Assembly: GCA_002352945.1 (NCBI GenBank)
Contig: DDHL01000094.1
Span: forward strand, 2,084-13,155
Length of the DNA: 11,072 bases
Direction: 5' to 3'
Source: Campylobacteraceae bacterium UBA1877
Lineage (GTDB): Bacteria; Campylobacterota; Campylobacteria; Campylobacterales; Campylobacteraceae
The position numbers were made by a program, and so were the translations under genes. Position 1 is the stretch's first letter. Every line of letters begins with the position of its first letter. Positions 1 to 6,637 of the stretch are shown piece after piece. The notes below the pieces were generated by a model. The model had not been told where the DNA came from. It saw only the letters and a list, made by a program, of their open reading frames with translations, and made no database searches.

Positions 1-603
1 GTGCCATGCTGAACTTGTGGCAATGTGGTAATCTCCTAAAGTGTTGATAAAATTTAACAATCTTTGAATTGGGCGTGAAAGCTTTATATAAAAGATACAT
101 AAAATTAATACAAGACTGATAATAAATTGGATAAGAAAATGCATGATATTTGCTTGAAATAGAGCGTTTATCTGCTGGTGCATCTGGTTAGAAGAGATTT
201 TAACACTCACTTCTCCTATGTGCCTGTTATCAACAATTATTGGTCTTGTTTGGGAAAATATTTCACCTTTGATTCGCTCTGGGAAGAGGGCGTGAATAAA
301 CATTTCTGATTTGCGCTCATCCCATATGCTTACTTCAACAATACGCTCATCAAGTGAAAAAGATTCAATAATGCCATCTGCTACAAGTTTGGGATAAAAC
401 TCAAGTGGGAGCTTAAAGCTTTTTGCAAGCATTGAAGTGATTCTTGCATGGTCTTTGTGCAGCTCCTCTTGGTATGCTTTACGCTGGAAACTAAAAAGAA
501 AATAACCACTTGCTGCAATACTGATTAAAAGAGTAATTACAAGCGTCAAAGTAGTAAGTGTAGTTATTTTTTGATTATAAAACCAACGTTTAATTGAGAA
601 CAT
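1..603 (-). CDS. Membrane sensor protein, N-terminal part (probable HAMP-containing histidine kinase or cyclase), cut by window edge
   Basis: The reading frame is open for 201 codons from ATG at 603 to the window edge with no stop, so the C-terminal output domain is missing. The start follows AAAGGATAAAG, a good ribosome site. Residues about 14-38 form a first membrane helix (LVITLLISIAASGYFLF). Residues about 40-152 would lie in the periplasm as a small sensor domain I do not recognise. Residues about 154-174 form a second helix (FIISLVLILCIFYIKL), followed by LSRPIQRLLNFI, which resembles the start of a HAMP linker with its conserved proline at 178. This layout is typical of histidine kinases, diguanylate cyclases and chemoreceptors; the sequence does not say which. 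It is divergent from the lipoprotein gene, with 92 bases between the two starts. Confidence 0.8.
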   Translation of the reverse strand, partial: MFSIKRWFYNQKITTLTTLTLVITLLISIAASGYFLFSFQRKAYQEELHKDHARITSMLAKSFKLPLEFYPKLVADGIIESFSLDERIVEVSIWDERKSEMFIHALFPERIKGEIFSQTRPIIVDNRHIGEVSVKISSNQMHQQINALFQANIMHFLIQFIISLVLILCIFYIKLSRPIQRLLNFINTLGDYHIATSSAWH

Positions 604-669
604 CTTTATCCTTTAAGACAAATAATAGTTAAAATTGCCTCCATGGTGGCTTAAGAGATAAAAATATGC

Positions 670-675
670 TAGAAT
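670..675 (+). promoter_or_regulatory. Possible -10 element for the lipoprotein gene
   Basis: TAGAAT preceded by TATGC gives an extended -10 (TGC-TAGAAT). It lies 20 bases before the ATG at 696, so the leader would be very short but would still hold the AAAGGAG ribosome site at 684-690. No -35 box is evident, as is usual for Campylobacterota sigma-70 promoters. Prediction only. Confidence 0.35.
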
Positions 676-695
676 CAAACCAAAAAGGAGTAATA

Positions 696-1169
696 ATGCG
701 GTGGATGACCCCCTTAGTGCTTTTGATATTTGCAGGCTGTTCATTTGTAACAAGTCCGCAGCAAGATTTAACAAAAACCTCAATCTACAATCCACCTCCA
801 AAAGAGATTAAAACACAAAAAAGTGCTAAACCTACCTCCTATACAGGTTTTATCAAAGGAGTCATTCAGTCGGTTAAGTATGACAATTTAGAGGGCTTAT
901 GGGTTTATGAAGTTGCAGGAAGCGATACCACAAATGCAAAATTGCCTTATGCGGTTTTTAAAGATTCTAAAAAACTCTACAATGAAGGCGCTTACATTTA
1001 TGCTCAAATTAAACAAGATAGACTTGTTGAGATTTATCAAATTTCAAATAATCAACTCCTATCCCCAAGCCTCAAAGAATCAACGCCCAGCAAACCTTTA
1101 GTAAAAAAACGAACCAAAGCTAAACAGAAGATAGCTCCGCCTGAAGTTGAGGTAATTGTTTTAGACTAA
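696..1169 (+). CDS. Small lysine-rich lipoprotein of unknown function
   Basis: 157 residues. An upstream in-frame ATG at 666 exists, but 696 is preferred because AAAGGAG (684-690) lies five bases before it and because translation from here begins directly with a lipoprotein signal peptide: MRWMTPLVLLIFAGC, lipobox FAGC with the lipidated cysteine at residue 15. The mature protein has a proline- and lysine-rich linker (about 18-48), a central stretch rich in beta-forming residues (about 50-118, from YTGFIKGVIQSVKY to LVEIYQI) that may be one small folded domain, and a basic C-terminal tail (KKRTKAKQK) ending in EVEVIVLD. It is likely anchored to the inner leaflet of the outer membrane or to the inner membrane. 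I do not recognise the family. It faces away from the sensor gene and converges on the kinase gene. Confidence 0.8.
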   Translation: MRWMTPLVLLIFAGCSFVTSPQQDLTKTSIYNPPPKEIKTQKSAKPTSYTGFIKGVIQSVKYDNLEGLWVYEVAGSDTTNAKLPYAVFKDSKKLYNEGAYIYAQIKQDRLVEIYQISNNQLLSPSLKESTPSKPLVKKRTKAKQKIAPPEVEVIVLD

Positions 1170-1250
1170 AAGTGTTTACCGCCTGTTTACCCTGCGGGCG
1201 TATACTTCTATTAACGACAGCACGAATGATGAAAACTCCTTTAGAAAGTA

Positions 1251-1271
1251 AAGGGGGTGCCTTACCCCCTT
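1251..1271 (+). terminator. Hairpin between convergent lipoprotein and kinase genes
   Basis: An 8-bp perfect stem AAGGGGGT (1251-1258) / ACCCCCTT (1264-1271) with the 5-base loop GCCTT, followed on the + strand by ATGCTTTTTTATC. It fits a rho-independent terminator for the lipoprotein gene. The right arm overlaps the kinase stop codon (1270-1272). On the minus strand the hairpin is followed only by TACTTTCT, so termination in that direction would be weaker. Confidence 0.65.
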
Positions 1272-2838
1272 ATGCTTTTTTATCTAGCGTGATGATAAAT
1301 TCAGCCCCTCCATCAATATTTTGAGCTTCAAGACTTCCTAGCATGCTTTTTTCTACAATCATTTTAGACATATATAATCCAATGCCAGTTCCTTGATTGC
1401 TCTGTTTTGTTGAAAAATATGGCTCAAATATTTTCTCAATAGGCTCAGTCTTAATTCCTCCCCCATTATCTCTAATATACAAATAGATACAATCATTAGT
1501 TTGTTTTAACTCTAACTCGATTGTCGGGTTATGGGGTTTTGATTCTAAAAGAGCATCTTTTGCATTAGCGATTAGATTTAAAAGCACCTGCTCATACTCA
1601 TTTTTAAAGCCATAAATTTCTACATCTTCTAAAACCTTTACATGTAATGATATTTTATGATCTTTTAAGGATGCGCCACAAATCTTTAAAGCGCTTTTTA
1701 TGCTTTGGGAGATGCTAAAAAAACTCTTCTCTTTTTGGGGGATAAAAAAGTGGCGAAAATCATCAATGGTTTGAGACATATATTCAATCAAATCTTCTGC
1801 CTCTTTACTCTTTTTTTCTAAAAGCTCATCATCAAGTTTTCTTGTTTTGTATCGAAATTTCAACCCCATTAATAAAGCAGAAAGCTCGCTTAATGGCTGT
1901 CTCCATTGGTGGGCGATATTAGAAACCATCTCTCCAAGAGCGATAAACTTTGATTTTTGAATCATAAGCCTCTCTTGCTCTTGGTTTTTGACCACCTCTT
2001 CATGAACGCGCATTTCAAGAGTTTGATTAAGCTCCCTTAACTGTTTGGTCTTTGTTTCAACTTTTTTGCGGTATTGGCGAAAAAAATCTTCAATTTTTTT
2101 GCCCAAAAAGATTGCTAAAGAGTTTGCAATAAGGGAGAATAGAAGAAAGAGTAAAATGGTTGAAGTGATGTCAATCCTTACATTTCTAGCTAGGGCTGCT
2201 CTTTTTTGTGCCAAAAGTGTATCAATGTCATCTAGGTATGTTCCAGCAGCAATAATCCAATTCCAAGGCTTGTAGTGGTAAAAATAAGTAATTTTTAAAT
2301 CAAGAGAGTTTGTGCCTGGCTTTTTATACATGTAAGTAACAAAAGCATCCCCTTTTTGACGAATTTTTTCTAAAGCAATTTTGCGAAATTTAACTCCTCT
2401 TTCATCGGTATACTCATCGGAAATAAACTTTCCAACAAGATCTGGACGGTTTGGATTGACAATCATCGTTCCAAAATTATCCCCTCCATTTATATTGTGA
2501 ACCCCATAGGCAAAAATATAGTTCGTTTTTGGTTTTCCAAAACGGATGGTTGCAATCCAATCTAAAATCTCATTTTGAAGTTTTTTTATCGCCTCTTTAG
2601 TATTAGGAGTTGCACTTTTTTTAAATTCAATATAATCAACGACCATTTCAACTTCACGAACAATTTGGTCTTTTCGTAAGTTGTGTAATCGAACTTTGGT
2701 CTCTTCAATCTCCCTTTCCATCATTTCATACTGTTTTGAAATAAAAAAATAACCCGTAAAAACCATTAAAAAGGCTATAATAAAAAAAGAGCTGAGAATA
2801 ATTGTGTTTGATAAATTATCCTCTGAGAGCAATTTCAT
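1270..2838 (-). CDS. Cache-domain sensor histidine kinase
   Basis: 522 residues; the start at 2838 follows AAAGGATAAGT. Membrane helix 1 is at about 12-34. A helical stretch (35-95) leads to a periplasmic Cache-type sensor domain (about 95-205; motifs YIFAYGVHN, VNPNRPDLVGK and YHYKPWNWIIAAGTYLDD are typical of single-Cache kinases and chemoreceptors that bind small organic acids). Helix 2 is at about 223-245, then a coiled coil (255-298). The dimerisation/phosphotransfer H-box is LGEMVSNIAHQWRQPL with His310. The ATPase domain shows the N-box NLIANAKDAL (421-430), G1 box DNGGGI (457-462), F-box FEPYFSTK (471-478) and G2 box GTGIGL (483-488), so every catalytic box is intact. It should autophosphorylate and pass phosphate to the divergent response regulator. 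The TRAP genes nearby suggest the ligand is the transported acid; that part is inference. Confidence 0.93.
   Translation of the reverse strand: MKLLSEDNLSNTIILSSFFIIAFLMVFTGYFFISKQYEMMEREIEETKVRLHNLRKDQIVREVEMVVDYIEFKKSATPNTKEAIKKLQNEILDWIATIRFGKPKTNYIFAYGVHNINGGDNFGTMIVNPNRPDLVGKFISDEYTDERGVKFRKIALEKIRQKGDAFVTYMYKKPGTNSLDLKITYFYHYKPWNWIIAAGTYLDDIDTLLAQKRAALARNVRIDITSTILLFLLFSLIANSLAIFLGKKIEDFFRQYRKKVETKTKQLRELNQTLEMRVHEEVVKNQEQERLMIQKSKFIALGEMVSNIAHQWRQPLSELSALLMGLKFRYKTRKLDDELLEKKSKEAEDLIEYMSQTIDDFRHFFIPQKEKSFFSISQSIKSALKICGASLKDHKISLHVKVLEDVEIYGFKNEYEQVLLNLIANAKDALLESKPHNPTIELELKQTNDCIYLYIRDNGGGIKTEPIEKIFEPYFSTKQSNQGTGIGLYMSKMIVEKSMLGSLEAQNIDGGAEFIITLDKKA
1637..1647. repeat. TTTACATGTAA palindrome copy inside the kinase gene
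   Basis: An exact copy of the 11-base core shared with the intergenic copies at 2853, 6712 and 8671. Here it is within codons of the kinase, so it may be coincidental or may show that the motif is tolerated in genes. Confidence 0.5.
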
Positions 2839-2850
2839 ACTTATCCTTTA

Positions 2851-2866
2851 GCTTTACATGTAAAGC
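2851..2866. repeat. 16-bp perfect palindrome GCTTTACATGTAAAGC between kinase and regulator
   Basis: Perfectly self-complementary over 16 bases. It is 12 bases from the kinase start and 60 bases from the regulator start. In the kinase mRNA it would fold as a 6-bp stem with a CAUG tetraloop just upstream of the AAAGGA ribosome site. As DNA it could be a dimeric operator. It is the fullest copy of the motif family in this window. Confidence 0.75.
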
Positions 2867-2896
2867 GTGCCCCTAAATGGGCAAAAATCTTTTTGA

Positions 2897-2902
2897 TATA
2901 AT
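2897..2902 (+). promoter_or_regulatory. -10 element TATAAT for the response regulator
   Basis: TTTTTGATATAATAC matches the Campylobacterota sigma-70 pattern (T-rich stretch, then consensus TATAAT). The ribosome site AAAGGAG follows at 2914-2920 and the ATG at 2926, giving a leader of roughly 15-20 nt. On the other strand the same bases read TATTAT (2898-2903), a possible -10 for the kinase, so the two divergent promoters may overlap. Confidence 0.65.
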
Positions 2903-2925
2903 ACACAAATTTTAAAGGAGCTTCC

Positions 2926-3599
2926 ATGGCACCCGATTTGCTCCAAGTCTTAGCCCAAGCAGATGTTTTGTACGCTGAGGACGAGCAAGGTTTAAGAGAA
3001 CAGCTAGGCGAAATGCTGGCTATGCTTTTTAAAAATGTCTATTTAGCAAAGGATGGCAAAGAGGCGCTAGAATTACACTACAAGCACTCGCCTGATCTTA
3101 TTATTGCTGATGTGCAAATGCCAAATCTTGGTGGAATGGAGCTTGTTAAGACTTTGCGAAAAGAGGGCGATGCAACGCCTGTTATCATTCTTTCTGCCTA
3201 CACAAATACTCAAGATATGCTCGAAGCAATTGAGCTTTCCCTTGTGCGTTATATTGTTAAACCTATTACTGAAACAAAGCTTGTTGATGCTTTGGAGCGC
3301 TTTGTATCTCTTAAAAAACCAAAAGATGTGCAAATGTTAGCCCATGGATGGTATGTAGATTGGGTAAATTACCTTATAAAAAGCCCAGAGAAGACTTACG
3401 AGCTTACAAAAAAAGAGGGGGCTTTATTGCGGCTGCTACTACAAAAAAAGGTGTTTGTACCTATTCATACATCGAAGAAAATGTTTGGGAAGGCGAGACA
3501 ATGAGCCGCAATGCCCTAAGACTGCTTGTGAAAAATTTGCGTAAAAAGATGCCCAATGGATTGCCAAAAAACATTCAAGGTGTAGGTTACAGCTTATAA
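2926..3599 (+). CDS. OmpR-type response regulator, split by a -1 frameshift
   Basis: The receiver domain fills residues 1-127: acidic pocket E18/D19, phosphoacceptor D62 (IIADVQMPNLGG), S90 in place of the usual S/T, and K112-P113 (IVKPI). A winged-helix DNA-binding domain should follow. In the starting frame it begins well (YELTKKEGALLRLLLQKK, to residue 175) but then reads VFVPIHTSKKMFGKARQ and stops at 3504. The rest of the domain, GVCTYSYIEENVWEGE, then ALRLLVKNLRKK and NIQGVGYSL, is in the -1 frame and ends at 3599. Joining at the A AAA AAG heptamer (3444-3450) gives 224 residues, the usual family length, with no loss or gain of conserved positions. Without the shift the product is a 192-residue protein with a receiver but no recognition helix. 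The gene is divergent from the kinase and precedes dctP, which it probably regulates. Whether the shift is programmed, mutational or a base-calling error is open. Confidence 0.85.
3444..3450 (+). other. A AAA AAG slippery heptamer at the frame break
   Basis: In the starting frame the codons are CAA AAA AAG, so the last A of CAA plus AAA AAG forms the same heptamer that drives -1 frameshifting in E. coli dnaX. After slipping, the next codon is GGT at 3450, which opens the conserved C-terminal part. The tract is seven A (3443-3449); an eighth A would put the whole gene in one frame. An SD-like GAGGGGG lies at 3415-3421, further upstream than the dnaX stimulator, and only a weak short stem (AGGTG/TACCT) follows, so stimulators are not convincing. 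Confidence 0.6.
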
Positions 3600-3688
3600 A
3601 ATTGTTTCAAATTGTAACTATCTTTGCAAATTTTGCCTTTTAAGTGTCACAAAACAACTCAAGACATAATTTATACATACTCTTCATT

Positions 3689-3694
3689 TATAAT
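3689..3694 (+). promoter_or_regulatory. -10 element TATAAT for the dctPQM operon
   Basis: TTCATTTATAATTTTTT in the 193-base gap before dctP. Transcription from about 3701 would give a leader of about 90 nt. The AT-rich bases upstream (3601-3660), with imperfect repeats such as CAAATTGTAAC and GCAAATTTTGC, are where the linked response regulator could bind; the site is not defined. Confidence 0.5.
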
Positions 3695-3704
3695 TTTTTC
3701 TAAG

Positions 3705-3770
3705 CCGAGCAGGTAATAGTTTAAAACTCTAATTGCAAAAATAGAGAGTTTAAACTATTGCGTTAGTCGG
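3705..3770 (+). promoter_or_regulatory. Structured 5' leader of dctP: long stem-loop
   Basis: Left arm AATAGTTTAAAACTCTA (3715-3731) pairs with right arm TAGAGAGTTTAAACTATT (3742-3759) apart from one small bulge, with loop ATTGCAAAAA. The pairing extends through a U-G pair and G3713-C3761, and an outer CCGA (3705-3708) / TCGG (3767-3770) helix can close the structure. No T-run follows, so it is not a standard terminator. It may stabilise the mRNA of the abundant binding protein, act as a regulatory leader, or be an operator in DNA. No known riboswitch class was recognised. Confidence 0.55.
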
Positions 3771-3774
3771 AACA

Positions 3775-3791
3775 TATACCCAAGGAGTATA
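3775..3791 (+). promoter_or_regulatory. Small hairpin holding the dctP ribosome site in its loop
   Basis: TATAC (3775-3779) can pair with GTATA (3787-3791), with loop CCAAGGA. The Shine-Dalgarno AAGGAG (3782-3787) lies mostly in the loop, five bases before the ATG. A 5-bp AT-rich stem is weak, so it may simply display the ribosome site. Confidence 0.35.
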
Positions 3792-3792
3792 C

Positions 3793-4785
3793 ATGAAAAA
3801 GTTTGTAAAAATCGTTGCGGCTGCAGCGTTACTTGCATCATCAGCAATTGCTGCTGAATACACCATTAAGCTCTCTCATGTTGTAAGTGATGCAACACCA
3901 AAGGGCAAAGCGGCAAACTTTTTTGCTGATCGTGTGGCAGAGCTTACCAATGGAAAGGTGGAAGTTGTTGTATTTCCAAATGCCCAGCTTTATGATGACA
4001 ATGCTGTTATGAAAGCATTGAAACTTGGAAACGTGCATATTGCTATTCCAAGCTTTTCAAAATTTACCAGCTTAGTTCCTGAAATGCAGCTTTTTGATTT
4101 GCCATTCTTGTTTGACGGACCAAGAGGCGTGCATGCAGTAATGGATGGCGAAGTTGGTCAAATCTTAAAAGATAAAGTAACTGCAAAAGGTTTTGTTGCT
4201 CTTAACTATTGGGATGCGGGCTTTAAACATTTCTCATCTAATGTAAAACCAATTTTGTGGCCTGAAGATGCAAAGGGACAAAAATTTCGCATTATGAGTT
4301 CAAAGGTTCTTGAAGAGCAAATCAAAGCAGTTGGCGGCAACCCTCAAGTGCTTCCTTTCTCTGAAGTTTATTCAGCTTTACAACAAGGTGTTGTAGATGC
4401 GGCTGAAAACCCACTTTCAAACTTTGTAACTAAAAAGTTTAATGAGGTTCAAACAAGCTTAACACTCTCTAGCCATGGATATCTTGGATATTTAGTAATT
4501 ATGAGTGAGCGCTTCTGGAAAAAATTTCCTAATGACTTAAAGCCGCTTATTATTCAAGCTATGGATGAAGCTACTGAGTATGAGCGCAAGCTTGCTGCAG
4601 AAGATGAGGCAGAGTTGCTTAAAAAAATGCGAGAGTATGAAGCAAAAACAGATGATTTTACTATCTATGAGCTAAACGATGAGCAAATTGCTGCATGGAA
4701 AAAAGCGATGGAGGTTGTCTATCCAAAATTCTATGACAGCATTGGAGAAGATCTCATTAAAAAAGCGATTGAAGAACAAAAATAG
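3793..4785 (+). CDS. dctP: TRAP transporter periplasmic binding protein, C4-dicarboxylate type
   Basis: 330 residues, the normal length. It has a Sec signal peptide (MKKFVKIVAAAALLASSAIAA, cleaved near residues 20-22), so the mature protein is periplasmic. Family signatures: KLSHVVSDATPKGKAA near the N terminus; KFRIMSS with Arg166, the arginine that binds the substrate carboxylate in DctP proteins; GGNPQVLPFSEVYSALQQGVVDAAENPLSN (181-210 region); and HGYLGYLVIMSERFW. The resemblance to true DctP proteins for succinate, fumarate and malate is strong, but related members bind other organic acids, so the substrate is probable rather than proven. It is first in dctPQM, starting five bases after AAGGAG, with 18 bases before dctQ. 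It captures the ligand for a sodium-driven membrane pair. Confidence 0.93.
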   Translation: MKKFVKIVAAAALLASSAIAAEYTIKLSHVVSDATPKGKAANFFADRVAELTNGKVEVVVFPNAQLYDDNAVMKALKLGNVHIAIPSFSKFTSLVPEMQLFDLPFLFDGPRGVHAVMDGEVGQILKDKVTAKGFVALNYWDAGFKHFSSNVKPILWPEDAKGQKFRIMSSKVLEEQIKAVGGNPQVLPFSEVYSALQQGVVDAAENPLSNFVTKKFNEVQTSLTLSSHGYLGYLVIMSERFWKKFPNDLKPLIIQAMDEATEYERKLAAEDEAELLKKMREYEAKTDDFTIYELNDEQIAAWKKAMEVVYPKFYDSIGEDLIKKAIEEQK

Positions 4786-4803
4786 CAAGAGCTAAAAGAG
4801 GAT

Positions 4804-5349
4804 ATGATGGGCAAATTCTTTAGGATAATAGACCTTGGAGTTGCCGCACTAAATAAAAATATTGCCGTAGCAGGGATTGCATTGGGGGTAATTTTAGCCT
4901 TTGCCAATGTAGTCTTGCGCTACGGCTTTAATGCTAGTTTGACATGGGCTGGGGAATTGACCAATTATCTATTCATGTCTTCAGCACTCTTTGGTGCAGC
5001 ATATGGATTTAAAAAGGGTATTCATATTTCAGTTACGGTTCTTTTGATGCTTCTGCCATCTGCAGTTGGAAAGGCGTTATTGATTTTATCCTACACTATT
5101 TCATTTATCTATCTAGGAGTGAGCGCCTATTTTGGATATGAATTAGTAATGCTACTTATGGATTTTGGTGAAATGAGTATCGATTTAAATATCCCAATGT
5201 GGATTCCTCACCTCATGTTGCCCTTAGCCTTTGCTGGTGCGGCTTTAAGAACGGGTGAGAAAATTTATGAAGTTGCAACAACTCATGCTGATGAGGTGTT
5301 GGGCAAAAGTGAAGCGGAGCTTATTAAAGACTCCGTAGAGAAGGAGTAG
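4804..5349 (+). CDS. dctQ: TRAP transporter small membrane subunit
   Basis: 181 residues with four predicted membrane helices (about 20-37, 51-68, 88-113, 133-149), the standard DctQ topology. The signature NVVLRYGFNASLTWAGELTNYLF, then FGAAYGFKKGIHI, is that of the family. A charged C-terminal tail (about 151-181) extends into the cytoplasm or periplasm. Two adjacent ATG codons (4804 and 4807) are possible; 4807 is better spaced from AGAGGA (4797-4802), so the protein may be one residue shorter. It joins DctM to form the membrane complex that accepts substrate from DctP. It is co-transcribed with dctP and dctM. Confidence 0.92.
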   Translation: MMGKFFRIIDLGVAALNKNIAVAGIALGVILAFANVVLRYGFNASLTWAGELTNYLFMSSALFGAAYGFKKGIHISVTVLLMLLPSAVGKALLILSYTISFIYLGVSAYFGYELVMLLMDFGEMSIDLNIPMWIPHLMLPLAFAGAALRTGEKIYEVATTHADEVLGKSEAELIKDSVEKE

Positions 5350-5353
5350 GCCT

Positions 5354-6637
5354 ATGATGATAGCATCTTTATTTGGATTACTTTTTGGGTTGATGCTCAT
5401 AGGCGTTCCGGTGGCAATCTCTTTGGGTGCGAGTACAATGCTTACAGCACTCATATTTACAGATTACGATTTATTAGGGGTTACATCACATGTATTTGAT
5501 GGTTTAAATAAGTACTCTTTGATGGCTATCCCAATGTTCGTATTAGCGGGTGCATTTTTATCAAAAGGAAGTGCATCGTCACGGATTATCGATTTTGCAA
5601 AATCGGTTGTAGGCCATTTGCCAGGCGGACTTCCTATTGCAGCAATTTTTGCTAGTATCATCTTTGCTGCGGTTAGTGGAAGCTCACCAGCAACGGTTGT
5701 TGCAATTGGTTCGGTTATGTATGGCGCGATTAAGCAAGCAGGCTATCCAAAAGAGTATGCTATTGGGACAATTGCAACTGCAGGTTCTCTTGGGATTTTG
5801 ATTCCACCTTCAATTGTTTTTATCGTATATGGTGTAACTGCAGAAGAGTCTATTGGCAAGCTATTTATGGCTGGTGTTGTGCCAGGGATTATGATTGGAT
5901 GTATGTTGATGTTTGTCACATACGTCGGTGCACGCAGACTTGGATTTCAAGCAACTGAACCAGCTCCTTGGAGTGAGCGATGGGCAAAATTCAAAGATGC
6001 TTTTTGGGCTTTGATGCTTATTGTTATTGTTATTGGCGGTATCTATGGCGGTATCTTTACCCCAACTGAAGCTGGAGCGGCTAGTGCGGTTTATGCTTTT
6101 GTTGTCTCCTTTTTTATATATAAAGATTTGAAATTAAAAGATTTGTATCGAATTTTATTGGATTCAGCACTAACTACTTCAATGATTTTCTTTATCATTG
6201 CAAATGCGATGATATTCTCTCACTTTTTAACCGATGAATCTATTCCTCGACATATAACCGAAATGATTTTAAATGCCAATGTAGGGCCAATCATGTTCTT
6301 GGTTATTGTAAATATTTTGCTCTTTTTGATGGGGCAATTTATGGAACCAAGTTCAGTTGTTATGATTACTGTGCCTTTGCTTTTACCTATTGCAACAGCT
6401 CTTGGAATCGACCCGATTCACTTTGGGGTTGTTATGGTTGTGAATATGGAACTTGGCATGATAACGCCGCCGGTGGGGTTAAATCTTTTTGTTGCTAGCG
6501 GGATTACTGGCTTGTCACTTAAAGATGTAATTATGGCATCCTTGCCATGGAGTTTTACAATTTTATTAGGTTTGCTCATAATTACTTATATACCGCAAAT
6601 CTCTCTTTGGCTACCAAACTTAATGTTTGGAACTTAA
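5354..6637 (+). CDS. dctM: TRAP transporter large membrane subunit
   Basis: 427 residues, normal for DctM, with about 12 hydrophobic segments. It is the permease subunit that carries out sodium-coupled uptake. Conserved blocks are visible: GSSPATVVAIG (109-119), GILIPPSIVFIVYG (147-160), FTPTEAGAASAVYA (235-248) and GMITPPVGLNLFVASG (368-383), the repeated GxxPP/GSSxAT motifs of the ion-transporter superfamily. The start follows AAGGAG by a short spacer and lies four bases after the dctQ stop; an ATG one codon later is equally possible. It is last in the operon, ending directly in a strong terminator hairpin. Confidence 0.94.
   Translation: MMIASLFGLLFGLMLIGVPVAISLGASTMLTALIFTDYDLLGVTSHVFDGLNKYSLMAIPMFVLAGAFLSKGSASSRIIDFAKSVVGHLPGGLPIAAIFASIIFAAVSGSSPATVVAIGSVMYGAIKQAGYPKEYAIGTIATAGSLGILIPPSIVFIVYGVTAEESIGKLFMAGVVPGIMIGCMLMFVTYVGARRLGFQATEPAPWSERWAKFKDAFWALMLIVIVIGGIYGGIFTPTEAGAASAVYAFVVSFFIYKDLKLKDLYRILLDSALTTSMIFFIIANAMIFSHFLTDESIPRHITEMILNANVGPIMFLVIVNILLFLMGQFMEPSSVVMITVPLLLPIATALGIDPIHFGVVMVVNMELGMITPPVGLNLFVASGITGLSLKDVIMASLPWSFTILLGLLIITYIPQISLWLPNLMFGT

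Noticed and set aside
666..695. Upstream ATG for the lipoprotein gene
   Set aside because: It has no ribosome site and would put a hydrophilic stretch in front of the lipoprotein signal; ATG 696 with AAAGGAG fits much better.
613..801. 62-codon minus-strand frame overlapping the lipoprotein start
   Set aside because: It is hydrophobic only because it is antisense to the signal peptide region and it has no start signal; the true minus-strand gene here is the sensor ending upstream of 603.
1174..1205. GC-richer stretch with repeated GTTTACC and a possible GCC/GGC stem
   Set aside because: The pairing is short and imperfect and there is no T-run, so it is not called as a terminator or RNA; the better hairpin is at 1251-1271.
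3348..3449. Start of a separate small gene at ATG 3348 encoding the winged-helix end on its own
   Set aside because: The first 34 codons in this frame do not resemble any domain and have no ribosome site, while the same bases in the other frame encode conserved winged-helix sequence. The frame becomes meaningful only after 3450, so a frameshift explains it better than a second gene.
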